Source: CAZTBB01 sp964611755 (GTDB taxonomy: Bacteria; Pseudomonadota; Alphaproteobacteria; Micavibrionales; Micavibrionaceae). Taken from it: a stretch of 8,824 bases of DNA. Below the pieces are notes generated by a model. The model was not told the DNA's origin and made no database searches. It saw nothing but the letters and a program-made list of their open reading frames with translations. Below are positions 1 through 5,851 of the stretch, one piece after another (within the stretch, counting starts at the first letter, position 1; each line of letters opens with the position of its first letter). The stretch covers positions 1 through 8,824 of the forward strand of contig CAZTBB010000071.1 of assembly GCA_964611755.1 (NCBI GenBank), written 5' to 3'. Made by a program: the position numbers and the translations under genes.

Positions 1-285
1 TTTCTCGCTAACCAATAATGTGTCCTCAAGATTTAGGCGCCCTTCTTGCAAGGCCTCAAAGACAACATACATTGTCATGACCTTGCTCATCGATGAGGTT
101 GGCATGCGCTCATCCGCATTTTTCTCAAAGAGCACAAGACCCGTATCAAAATCGAGCATAATAGCTTGCTTCGCCGATGTCTCGAGAAGCGCCTGCGCAT
201 AGGCCTGCGGGGCCATCAACCCCATCACAAGCATTAAAAGAAAAATGCTCTTGCTTATAGTCTTAAGGTGCCGCGCTTTATTCAT
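1..285 (-). CDS. dacA: Serine-type D-Ala-D-Ala carboxypeptidase (PBP5/DacA family), N-terminal 95 codons
   Basis: The gene starts at an ATG at 285 and runs off the left edge, so only the first 95 residues are visible. Residues 1–30 form a signal peptide: basic start (NKARHLKTISK), hydrophobic core (IFLLMLVMGLM), and a likely cleavage after AYA-30. The mature protein begins with the family pattern 'KQAIMLDFDTGLVLFEKNADE', followed by S65-M-S-K68, the SxxK motif that holds the acylating serine of peptidase family S11. The later SxN and KTG motifs lie outside the window. In the family, the enzyme removes the terminal D-Ala from peptidoglycan pentapeptides in the periplasm. A purine-rich stretch (GAAGAAAG, 293–300) precedes the start. 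It is the third gene after mltB and rlpA on this strand, 74 nt after rlpA, so it is probably co-transcribed. A dacC-type paralogue cannot be excluded. Confidence 0.9.
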   Translation of the reverse strand, partial: MNKARHLKTISKSIFLLMLVMGLMAPQAYAQALLETSAKQAIMLDFDTGLVLFEKNADERMPTSSMSKVMTMYVVFEALQEGRLNLEDTLLVSEK

Positions 286-359
286 ACTAAATCTTTCTTC
301 GATAATAACCCTAGAGATAATACAATAATTGATGAGGAAACCAAGGGTTAAGCGTGTTT

Positions 360-1391
360 TTATTCAACAACGATAATCGCGTTTGAATTCCCGGCCTGCG
401 CCAAATTATTCAATATTTGGTCGGCTTGCGACACGTTTAACGCATTGAGGCGAACACGGTAGAATTGTTGCCCATTCACCATTGCCGGAAAAATATCAAC
501 CTGCCCTAAACTCTGAAGACGTGCTGCCAGATTTTGCGCATTGGCCTGCGATGTGAACGATCCCGCCTGCACATAGATTTTTGTAGGATTTACAGCCACA
601 GTTCTAACAACGGGGTCAGGATAAAAATTACCGCCTGTTATATGACCGGGCACAGATGGCTGAGATAACGGCTCAGCGCGGACAGAGGTTAACGTCGCGG
701 CTTTTTCTGTACCTTGGCTTAACGGTGTACCATATTGTGCTGTTTTTATTGTATCTCGCGGTGCCATGAGTGCCGGTCTCTGGCGATCATTATCATCATC
801 ATTTTGATGACCTGAGCCTTGCATGCGGTTATTCATCGCCACTTCCATTCCTGTTGTTGCCTCGCCGCGCTTGGCCACTTCTGCAACCATGCGGCTTTCC
901 ACGGGCAAAACTTCCACTTTTACTTTTGCTGTGCCTTGCACCTTCATATCCAAAAGTTCTGCGGCGCGTTTTGATAAATCAATAATACGCCCACGCGCAA
1001 AGGGCCCGCGGTCATTGACACGCACAATAATCGATCGGCCGTTTTCCAAATTTGTAACACGAACAATAGAAGGCATTTGCAGCGTTCTATGAGCTGCGGT
1101 TAATTCATGTTGATTGAATATTTCGCCATTTGCGGTTTTTTTGCCATGAAAATTGGGGCCATACCATGAGGCAATACCGGTCTCGACAAGCGTATAGCTC
1201 TCTTTGGGGTAATATTTACGGCCCTGAATTTTATAAGGGCTGCCTACTTTGAAATACCCGACACTTTTGGATGTATTTCCGGTTATGGCATTGCCTATAT
1301 TCTTGGTTACATGTGCGGCAAGCTCTGCTTCCGTGCATCCGGATAAAAGAAAAGCCATTGCTGACAAAAGAAAAATTGATACTAATTTCAT
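360..1391 (-). CDS. rlpA: RlpA-family septal ring lytic transglycosylase, lipoprotein with SPOR domain
   Basis: This 343-residue protein starts with a lipoprotein signal whose lipobox is L16-S-G-C19, so it is probably anchored to the outer membrane. Residues about 68–162 are the RlpA double-psi beta-barrel (ETGIASWYGPNFHGKKTANG, then AAHRTLQMPS, then VRVNDRGPF). The residues corresponding to the Pseudomonas aeruginosa RlpA active site are present as E90, H101 and D127 with the same spacing (11 and 26), which suggests an active glycan-cleaving enzyme. A polar linker (about 165–265) includes an acidic DDDND patch. Residues about 268–343 form a SPOR domain (KIYVQAGSFTSQANAQNLAA, ending in IIVVE), which in this family binds denuded glycan at the division septum. 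The start lies only 6 nt after the mltB stop, with no strong Shine-Dalgarno, which suggests translational coupling. Identification is firm; septal localisation is inferred. Confidence 0.95.
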   Translation of the reverse strand: MKLVSIFLLSAMAFLLSGCTEAELAAHVTKNIGNAITGNTSKSVGYFKVGSPYKIQGRKYYPKESYTLVETGIASWYGPNFHGKKTANGEIFNQHELTAAHRTLQMPSIVRVTNLENGRSIIVRVNDRGPFARGRIIDLSKRAAELLDMKVQGTAKVKVEVLPVESRMVAEVAKRGEATTGMEVAMNNRMQGSGHQNDDDNDRQRPALMAPRDTIKTAQYGTPLSQGTEKAATLTSVRAEPLSQPSVPGHITGGNFYPDPVVRTVAVNPTKIYVQAGSFTSQANAQNLAARLQSLGQVDIFPAMVNGQQFYRVRLNALNVSQADQILNNLAQAGNSNAIIVVE

Positions 1392-1397
1392 ACAATA

Positions 1398-2366
1398 TTA
1401 CCCGGCAATTTGGTCGGCGAGAAGGCCAACAGATGTAGCAAAATATATAGACCTGTTCCAGCGCATGATAACCCGATAGTTATCATAAACCAAAAAGGCG
1501 CTGGTTCCTGGACCATCGGGCTGTACGAGTGAGGCTTTAAAATTATCCACCTTTGGTAAATCCCCCCCACCCGGCAGACGCACGCCAAGAGATTGCCATT
1601 CTTTGAGTGATTTTTGCGTATCAAGGCCTATTAAACTCTCAGCTATATTATTAGAAAGCTTGACGCGGCGCCCCCAGCGTTCCCCGTCTTTCCATCCATT
1701 TTGATGTAAATAATTTGCGCTGGATCCGAAAACATCCGGCAGGCTGGTCCAGATATCTTTGCGGCCATCTTTGTTAAAATCAATCGCGAGATTTTGAAAG
1801 CTGGATGGCATGAATTGATTTTGCCCCATAGCACCCGCCCATGAGCCTTTCATTTGTGCTGGGCTAATATGACCTTGATTGAGAATTTCCAGGGCACTGA
1901 ACAATTCTTTGCGGAAAAACTCTGAACGACGGCCATCATAAGCCAGGGTTGCCAGAGCTTCGACCACGCCAAAGCCCCCTGTATTGTTGCCGTAACTTGT
2001 CTCAATCCCCCATAAGGCAACCAAATATTGCGGCGGCACGCCATATTGCGCGCTCACCCTATCAAGCAAAGCTCTGTGTTTACGGAATAGGCGGCGGCCT
2101 TCTGATATACGTTTTTTATTTATGACGCGCTCATAATATTGCGCAAAAGTCAGACGCCCCTCGGGCTGTTTGCGATCAAGCTCAATAATGCGATCTTTAT
2201 GCTCTATATTGCTCAGTGCTTGGGCAACGATCTCTTTTGAAATCCCTTTCTCCAGAGCTTCGGCGCGCAACTCAAAAAGCCATTGCTCAAAACTTTGGGA
2301 AGCGGCGTGTGCTGCTATTGGAAAAAAACAAACTATGGTCAGGATAAAAATGAATAAACTACGCAT
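1398..2366 (-). CDS. mltB: Lytic murein transglycosylase, MltB-like (SLT_2 domain), secreted
   Basis: The protein is 322 residues from the ATG at 2366. The frame stays open further upstream to 2537, but the ATG at 2366 immediately begins a signal peptide (MRSLFIFILTIVCFFPIAAHA, cleavage near A21), so it is the preferred start. There is no lipobox, so the product is probably soluble in the periplasm, unlike E. coli MltB. Family signatures are LWGIETSYG with the catalytic glutamate E122, then GSWAGAMGQNQFMPSSF at about 174–190, then FNKDGRKDIW, and MRWNRSIYFATSVGLLAD near the C-terminus. These enzymes cut the MurNAc–GlcNAc bond and leave 1,6-anhydro-MurNAc ends. The mature domain covers the whole protein and there is no peptidoglycan-binding tail. 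It leads the cluster with rlpA and dacA. Only a weak SD-like GAG lies before the start. Confidence 0.93.
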   Translation of the reverse strand: MRSLFIFILTIVCFFPIAAHAASQSFEQWLFELRAEALEKGISKEIVAQALSNIEHKDRIIELDRKQPEGRLTFAQYYERVINKKRISEGRRLFRKHRALLDRVSAQYGVPPQYLVALWGIETSYGNNTGGFGVVEALATLAYDGRRSEFFRKELFSALEILNQGHISPAQMKGSWAGAMGQNQFMPSSFQNLAIDFNKDGRKDIWTSLPDVFGSSANYLHQNGWKDGERWGRRVKLSNNIAESLIGLDTQKSLKEWQSLGVRLPGGGDLPKVDNFKASLVQPDGPGTSAFLVYDNYRVIMRWNRSIYFATSVGLLADQIAG

Positions 2367-2542
2367 TAAGGTCTCGAATTTTCTAATCCCTTCTTTGTTA
2401 TACAATTTTGGCCTGACTTCAAAGATAAAAGCGGGTCTTACCCCTAAATAATCAAAAAGATTTTGAATAATAGAAAATACTACTGGACAACAAACCCAAT
2501 GAAACGCTAAAAAATGTATGCTTTCAACAATGAGCACCAGAT
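2367..2542. promoter_or_regulatory. Divergent intergenic region between mltB and tRNA-Ser with weak promoter candidates
   Basis: This AT-rich spacer must hold the promoters for mltB (minus strand) and the tRNA (plus strand). On the minus strand a TATAAC hexamer (2397–2402) lies about 30 nt before the mltB start, but the nearest -35-like TTGAAG (2417–2422) is only 14 nt away. A second pair is TATTAT (2467–2472) with TTGTTG (2488–2493), spaced 15 nt. Neither has good spacing. An AT-rich hairpin TCAAAA-AGA-TTTTGA lies at 2452–2466. No convincing plus-strand promoter was found for the tRNA. Confidence 0.3.
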
Positions 2543-2556
2543 ATCACACATGTGAT
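2543..2556. promoter_or_regulatory. Dyad ATCACA-CA-TGTGAT just upstream of tRNA-Ser
   Basis: A perfect 6-bp inverted repeat with a 2-nt centre ends 7 nt before the mature tRNA 5' end. The 2-nt centre is too short for a stable hairpin loop, so a protein-binding dyad is more likely than an RNA structure if it is functional. Its half-sites face the opposite way to a CRP-type TGTGA-N6-TCACA site. Function is unknown and chance is possible in AT-rich DNA. Confidence 0.3.
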
Positions 2557-2563
2557 TTCATTA

Positions 2564-2653
2564 GGACAGGTGGCAGAGTGGTTGAATGCACTGGTCTTGA
2601 AAACCAGCAGGGGTTCACGCCCCTCGTGGGTTCAAATCCCACCCTGTCCGCCA
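2564..2653 (+). tRNA. tRNA-Ser (anticodon UGA), CCA encoded
   Basis: A complete class II tRNA of 90 nt. The acceptor GGACAGG (2564–2570) pairs with CCTGTCC (2643–2649), followed by discriminator G2650 and CCA (2651–2653). The anticodon arm is CTGGT / CTTGAAA / ACCAG (2591–2607) with anticodon TGA at 2598–2600, which reads UCN serine codons. A long variable arm AGGGG…CCCCT follows, as expected for serine. The T arm is GTGGG / TTCAAAT / CCCAC (2626–2642). All stems pair cleanly. No convincing terminator follows. Its 3' end is duplicated 104 bp downstream. Confidence 0.98.
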
Positions 2654-2677
2654 TTTCCCTTCATTAATTATGATTTT
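2628..2677 (+). repeat. Direct repeat copy 1: tRNA-Ser 3' end plus 24-nt flank
   Basis: This 50-bp segment covers the T-arm and acceptor 3' half of the tRNA (from GGGTTCAAATCCCACC), the CCA, and the following flank (TTTCCCTTCATTAATTATGA and a short T-run). It recurs at 2732–2781 with 49/50 identity at a constant offset of 104 bp. The only difference is C2658 versus T2762. Since the repeat includes non-tRNA flank, it arose by duplication or recombination and not by independent tRNA similarity. Confidence 0.93.
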
Positions 2678-2684
2678 TACACTA

Positions 2685-2728
2685 TGGGTTTTGAACCCAC
2701 ATCTATAATAATTGCGTGCACAGCACGC
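2685..2728 (+). other. Two perfect hairpins between the tRNA-Ser repeats
   Basis: The unique part of the 104-bp unit contains two perfect 6-bp stems with 3-nt loops: TGGGTT-TTG-AACCCA (2685–2699) and GCGTGC-ACA-GCACGC (2714–2728). The second sits where a variable arm would be relative to the repeated T-arm region. The first can be redrawn as a 4-bp stem with a 7-nt loop, like an anticodon arm. No 5' acceptor GGACAGG or D arm is present. The segment may be the remains of a second class II tRNA. Neither hairpin is followed by a T-run, so they are not typical terminators. Confidence 0.5.
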
Positions 2729-2731
2729 GAG

Positions 2732-2781
2732 GGGTTCAAATCCCACCCTGTCCGCCATTTCTCTTCATTAATTATGATTTT
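2732..2781 (+). repeat. Direct repeat copy 2: truncated tRNA-Ser 3' end (att-like or pseudo-tRNA)
   Basis: This is the second copy of the 50-bp segment at 2628–2677 with one mismatch (T2762). It retains the T loop, the acceptor 3' strand CCTGTCC, G and CCA (2755–2757), and the same downstream flank. The bases just upstream (GA at 2729–2730, where copy 1 has the 5' T-stem) break the T-stem pairing, and no matching 5' half exists, so it cannot fold as a tRNA. Duplication of a tRNA 3' end is the usual footprint of tyrosine-recombinase integration. A simple tandem duplication is the alternative. No integrase gene is visible. Confidence 0.85.
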
Positions 2782-2782
2782 A

Positions 2783-3262
2783 CTATATATCGTAAGTTCT
2801 TTGCGATTGTCTTTGCATTGCAGCCGCAACATTCTCGAGAATATGTGGTCTTTTTTCGTTGGCCATGATCTGGTCAAACAGTTGTGGTGTATCGCCGGTT
2901 ACAATAAAGAAAAACCTGTTATTCGTTATATTTTGATTGGGTGGCAAAACCTGATTTTCATGATCAAATTTTTTTCTAACCTTTTCTCCAAGAAAAATAA
3001 CAAACGAATAGAAATCTTCGTCTACCTGACTGATAGTAACCTTCATCCCGCCAACTATCTTTTCAACATGTGGTCTTGATTCAATGCCATAATCCATCTG
3101 TGTTAATAGCTTCAGATACTCTTTTACGAATAAATCACGCGCCGTATCAGGACCATAAAGTTCAGCATAGTCATTATAAATACCGCCCGGCTCACCACCC
3201 TTATCAATAGGGTTTGATTTAGAGCTCATCTCTTTAAATATATTTCTAAATAATTTAATCAT
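2783..3262 (-). CDS. Hypothetical protein, 159 aa, unrecognised
   Basis: I do not recognise this protein. It is mixed alpha/beta in appearance, charged, with no signal peptide, membrane segment or clear catalytic motif. Readable stretches are KGGEPGGIYNDYAELYGPDT near the N-terminus, a beta-rich middle (GGMKVTISQVDEDFYSFVIF, then RFFFIVTGDTP) and a basic C-terminal helix (ENVAAAMQRQSQR). It looks like a soluble cytoplasmic protein. The ATG at 3262 has no Shine-Dalgarno; an internal ATG at 3229 (MSSKSNPID) follows AAAGAG with almost no spacing, so the start is uncertain. Its stop lies 2 bp from the second tRNA-Ser repeat. That places it against the duplicated segment, convergent with the tRNA and divergent from mazG. 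It may be cargo of a decayed element or an ordinary lineage-specific gene. Confidence 0.7.
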   Translation of the reverse strand: MIKLFRNIFKEMSSKSNPIDKGGEPGGIYNDYAELYGPDTARDLFVKEYLKLLTQMDYGIESRPHVEKIVGGMKVTISQVDEDFYSFVIFLGEKVRKKFDHENQVLPPNQNITNNRFFFIVTGDTPQLFDQIMANEKRPHILENVAAAMQRQSQRTYDI

Positions 3263-3306
3263 GGCGCGACACTACAATAAAAAATTATGAAAACTCAAGA
3301 AAAATC

Positions 3307-3318
3307 GTTCACTTGAAC
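3307..3318. promoter_or_regulatory. Dyad GTTCA-CT-TGAAC in the divergent hypothetical/mazG spacer
   Basis: A perfect 5-2-5 inverted repeat lies in the 106-bp spacer (3263–3368) between the divergent minus-strand gene and mazG. Its right half overlaps TTGAAC (3313–3318), the best -35-like hexamer for mazG, although no good -10 follows. It could be an operator. It does not match the alphaproteobacterial LexA arrangement GTTC-N7-GTTC. The rest of the spacer is A-rich with no other structure. Confidence 0.3.
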
Positions 3319-3354
3319 TAACAATAAAAAAAAGAAAGAATAAGCCTTAGACAA

Positions 3355-3359
3355 AAGGA
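3355..3359 (+). promoter_or_regulatory. Ribosome binding site of mazG (AAGGA)
   Basis: AAGGA sits 9 nt before the ATG at 3369, a good distance and one of the few clear Shine-Dalgarno sequences in the window. It supports that start codon for mazG. Confidence 0.75.
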
Positions 3360-3368
3360 TAAAAGCAT

Positions 3369-4184
3369 ATGGGATCACCTCTAAAGAAAATAGGCTCAAA
3401 CGGACACCCAATTGAAGATCTCATTGAGCTTATGCGTCGCTTGCGTGAGCCGGAAATTGGCTGCCCTTGGGATCTGGAGCAAGATTTTAAATCTATTGCC
3501 CCTTATACGATTGAAGAAGCCTATGAAGTTGCCGATGCCATAGAGCGCAACGACATGAAAGACCTGAGAGAAGAGTTAGGCGATTTGTTGCTTCAGCCTG
3601 TTTACCATGCACAAATGGCAGCAGAAGCTGGCCACTTCTCCTTTGAAGATGTTGTCAAAGATGTTGTCGATAAAATGGAACAACGCCACCCCCATGTCTT
3701 TGGTGATATGGATGCAAACTCCGCGCATGATGTAAATGCCATTTGGGATCAACGCAAAAAAGAAGAAAAGGCCATAACGCAAACAAGCGCCATAGATGGA
3801 GTTACTCTGGGCCTGCCTGCCTTATTGCGCGCCCAGAAATTGCAAAAGAAGGCCGCCAAAACAGGGTTTGAGTGGACGGATATCAAAGATATTCTCACAA
3901 AGCTGGAAGAAGAATTAGCCGAGCTCAGAGACGCTATTGAAGAAGATGATAAAGACCATATTTCCGAAGAACTTGGCGATGTCATGTTCGTGCTCACAAA
4001 TATTGGCCGCAGATATAATATTAATGCCGAAACGGCCCTCAGGGATACAAACACAAAATTCGAGCGCCGTTTCCGCGGATTGGAAAATGATCTCAAGGCC
4101 CAAAATATTGATCTAAAGGATGCCTCTTTGGATGAGATGATCCAAGGATGGGTTGCACAAAAACACAAAGAGCAAAAAAACTAG
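3369..4184 (+). CDS. mazG: Nucleoside triphosphate pyrophosphohydrolase MazG
   Basis: The 271-residue protein has the two tandem MazG domains of the full-length family. The first (about 15–112) contains IGCPWDLEQDFKSI, E49-E50-x-x-E53 and E69-L-G-D72, the EExxE…ExxD metal-binding set, then HPHVFGD at 108–113. The second (about 150–240) has E181-E182-x-x-E185 and E201-L-G-D204, then the typical TNTKFERRF. The enzyme hydrolyses (d)NTPs to the monophosphate and pyrophosphate in the cytoplasm, and in E. coli it also affects ppGpp levels under starvation. A small deviation is LLLQPVYHAQMA, where LLLQVVFHAQMA is common. It is divergent from the hypothetical gene and converges on hflX, sharing the CTAG that forms both stop codons. 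Confidence 0.96.
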   Translation: MGSPLKKIGSNGHPIEDLIELMRRLREPEIGCPWDLEQDFKSIAPYTIEEAYEVADAIERNDMKDLREELGDLLLQPVYHAQMAAEAGHFSFEDVVKDVVDKMEQRHPHVFGDMDANSAHDVNAIWDQRKKEEKAITQTSAIDGVTLGLPALLRAQKLQKKAAKTGFEWTDIKDILTKLEEELAELRDAIEEDDKDHISEELGDVMFVLTNIGRRYNINAETALRDTNTKFERRFRGLENDLKAQNIDLKDASLDEMIQGWVAQKHKEQKN

Positions 4185-5482
4185 ATGTTTATATGTGAAA
4201 AACGCTGCTGGAATTTACTCAAATCTTCAGCACTGATTTTAATGTTTAGATGAACCCCATCATCACGGTCATCACGATCAACAATATTTGCATGATCATA
4301 GAGCCATGAAATAGCCTTCCCCTCTTGCGGCTCTAAAATGAGAGAGACCTCCTCCCGATCCCTTTCCAATAAAGAAGACACCTTATCAAGCAATGCATCT
4401 GTATTAATTTTCTCTTGAGCAGAAATAAGACAAATTTGTTCATCGAAATTGGACTTACGTTGTAAATCAGAACGCATATCATCATCAATAAGATCCATCT
4501 TGTTATAGACTTCGATGATGCGAGGATCTTCCTCATATTCAATTCCCAGATCACTGAGGATTTGTATTACATCCTCACGCTGGGCATCATGATCGGGGCG
4601 CGCGACATCTTGAACATGCAAAATCACATCAGCCTCAACGGTCTGTTCCAATGTGGCGCGGAAGGCCGCAATAAGATGTGTTGGCAAATCTGATATAAAC
4701 CCAACCGTATCGGAGAGAATAACCTCTTGTCCGCTCGGCAAGGCTATACGGCGCATTGTTGGATCCAATGTGGCAAACAGCAAATCCTTGGCAAAAATAT
4801 TCTCATTGGTCAGAGCGTTAAACAGCGTCGACTTACCGGCATTGGTATAACCAACAAGCGCAACAACCGGAAACGGAACGCGCTCCCGGTTTTCTCTGGC
4901 TAAATCACGCGTACGGCGCACATCATCCAACTGCTTTTTGAGGTTAATAATACGCTCACCAATCATACGGCGATCCAATTCGATCTGGGTTTCCCCGGGC
5001 CCACCCATGAACCCGGCTCCGCCGCGCTGCCTTTCCAGGTGGGTCCATGAGCGGACAAGGCGTGATTTTTGATATTCTAATGCGGCGAGTTCAACCTGAA
5101 GCCGTCCTTCCTTGGTTTGAGCACGCTCACCAAAAATTTCTAAAATCAAACCTGTACGGTCAATAACCTTGCATTTAAAACTACGCTCAAGGTTTCTTTG
5201 CTGTACCGGTGATAGAGCATGGTTAAAAATAACAACTGAAGGCTCCAGTGCTTCAATATGTTCTGCCAAAGCCTCACGTGTGCCCTTGCCCAAAAATTGT
5301 CCTGCCTGAATTTTGGACACATTTACCGAATGGCATGCGACAATCTCCAGGTTGATAGCCGCAGCAAGGCCAGCTGCTTCGTCTAGCAACTCTTGAATGT
5401 CACGATTGCTCGTTTGGTTTTTGATTTCGGGATGAATAATATAGGCCGTATCGACCGGCTTTGCCGTTTCAAATCCGCCCAT
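4181..5482 (-). CDS. hflX: Ribosome-splitting GTPase HflX
   Basis: This 433-residue protein carries the whole HflX architecture. The N-terminal HflX domain has GQFLGKGTREALAEHIEAL and NHALSPVQQRNLE. A coiled linker includes the hallmark RQRGGAGFMGGPGETQIELD (151–170). A TRAFAC GTPase domain follows with P-loop G211-YTNAGKST (G1), T238 (G2), D258-TVG (G3), N327-KMD (G4) and S354-A (G5). A short C-terminal domain ends in FQQRFSHINI. HflX binds the 50S subunit and dissociates stalled or stress-inactivated 70S ribosomes using GTP. It starts 5 nt after hfq; a GAAGA (5492–5496) inside the last hfq codons is a plausible SD, so co-transcription and coupling are likely. Length and motifs are normal and I see no damage. 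Confidence 0.97.
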   Translation of the reverse strand: MGGFETAKPVDTAYIIHPEIKNQTSNRDIQELLDEAAGLAAAINLEIVACHSVNVSKIQAGQFLGKGTREALAEHIEALEPSVVIFNHALSPVQQRNLERSFKCKVIDRTGLILEIFGERAQTKEGRLQVELAALEYQKSRLVRSWTHLERQRGGAGFMGGPGETQIELDRRMIGERIINLKKQLDDVRRTRDLARENRERVPFPVVALVGYTNAGKSTLFNALTNENIFAKDLLFATLDPTMRRIALPSGQEVILSDTVGFISDLPTHLIAAFRATLEQTVEADVILHVQDVARPDHDAQREDVIQILSDLGIEYEEDPRIIEVYNKMDLIDDDMRSDLQRKSNFDEQICLISAQEKINTDALLDKVSSLLERDREEVSLILEPQEGKAISWLYDHANIVDRDDRDDGVHLNIKISAEDLSKFQQRFSHINI

Positions 5483-5487
5483 GCAGC

Positions 5488-5757
5488 TTATTCTTCAGAT
5501 TTACCGTCCTGGTCTTCCGCTTTGTCTTGTTCCTGATCATGAAGAACAAGCGGGCCACCCGGCATAATGGTTGAAATCGCATGCTTGTAAATCAACTGCA
5601 CATGCGTCTCACGGCGCAAAAGCATGCTGAAATTGTCAAACCATGTGATAACACCCTGTAATTTAACGCCATTTACCAAGAATACTGTTACCGGCATCTT
5701 CTCTTTACGGACTTTGTTTAAGAAGACATCCTGAACATTTTGTGGCTTTTCACTCAT
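5488..5757 (-). CDS. hfq: RNA chaperone Hfq
   Basis: An 89-residue Sm-like protein of alphaproteobacterial type. Sm1 is VTVFLVNGVKLQGVITWFDN (23–42) and Sm2 contains Y57-K-H-A-I-S-T, the proximal-face sRNA U-tail pocket. The N-terminal QDVFLN motif (9–14) is conserved. The rim patch is R17-K-E-K20, where E. coli has RRER, so there is one arginine with two lysines. The C-terminal tail (73–89, HDQEQDKAEDQDGKSEE) is short and strongly acidic. Hfq forms a hexamer that matches small RNAs to mRNAs and affects their stability. The ATG at 5757 follows AAGGG (5769–5773) at a rather long 11-nt spacing. hflX follows after 5 nt. The 94-bp gap upstream, larger than the others in this cluster, suggests an hfq promoter. 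Confidence 0.97.
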   Translation of the reverse strand: MSEKPQNVQDVFLNKVRKEKMPVTVFLVNGVKLQGVITWFDNFSMLLRRETHVQLIYKHAISTIMPGGPLVLHDQEQDKAEDQDGKSEE

Positions 5758-5851
5758 TTTTATAAATACCCTTATTTTAAAATATTATTATTGCCCCACA
5801 TTTAATACAGGACAGTCTTACTCAACTCTGAAGCGCTCTACAAGCCCTAAT
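5758..5851 (-). promoter_or_regulatory. hfq upstream region, probable promoter
   Basis: This 94-bp AT-rich gap is the only sizeable gap in the minus-strand run from trkA to hflX. On the minus strand it contains TTGAGT, then 15 nt, then TAAATG, and further AT-rich stretches near the hfq SD; none is a close match to a sigma-70 consensus. No hairpin plus T-run follows the upstream HAD gene, so readthrough is possible. Confidence 0.35.

Noticed and set aside
306..350. Inverted repeat TAACCCT / AGGGTTA between rlpA and dacA
   Set aside because: Seven pairs with a 31-nt loop and no T-run; more likely chance than a terminator or attenuator.
2367..2537. 57-codon N-terminal extension of the lytic transglycosylase
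   Set aside because: It would bury the clear signal peptide that begins at the ATG at 2366, and the extension has no domain or SD support.
2661..2678. Terminator after tRNA-Ser (TCAT…ATGA followed by TTTTT)
   Set aside because: The stem is only 4 AT-rich pairs with a 5-nt loop, too weak for an intrinsic terminator.
2677..2877. Minus-strand open frame of 66 codons (contains GWDLNPSRAVHA)
   Set aside because: This is the antisense reading of the tRNA T-arm copy and hairpins, a well-known false-gene pattern, and it overlaps the end of the hypothetical gene in another frame.
2552..3079. Plus-strand open frame of 175 codons across the tRNA and downstream
   Set aside because: It reads straight through tRNA-Ser and its duplicated 3' end and lies antisense to a better-supported gene; the protein shows tRNA-derived stretches and no family features.
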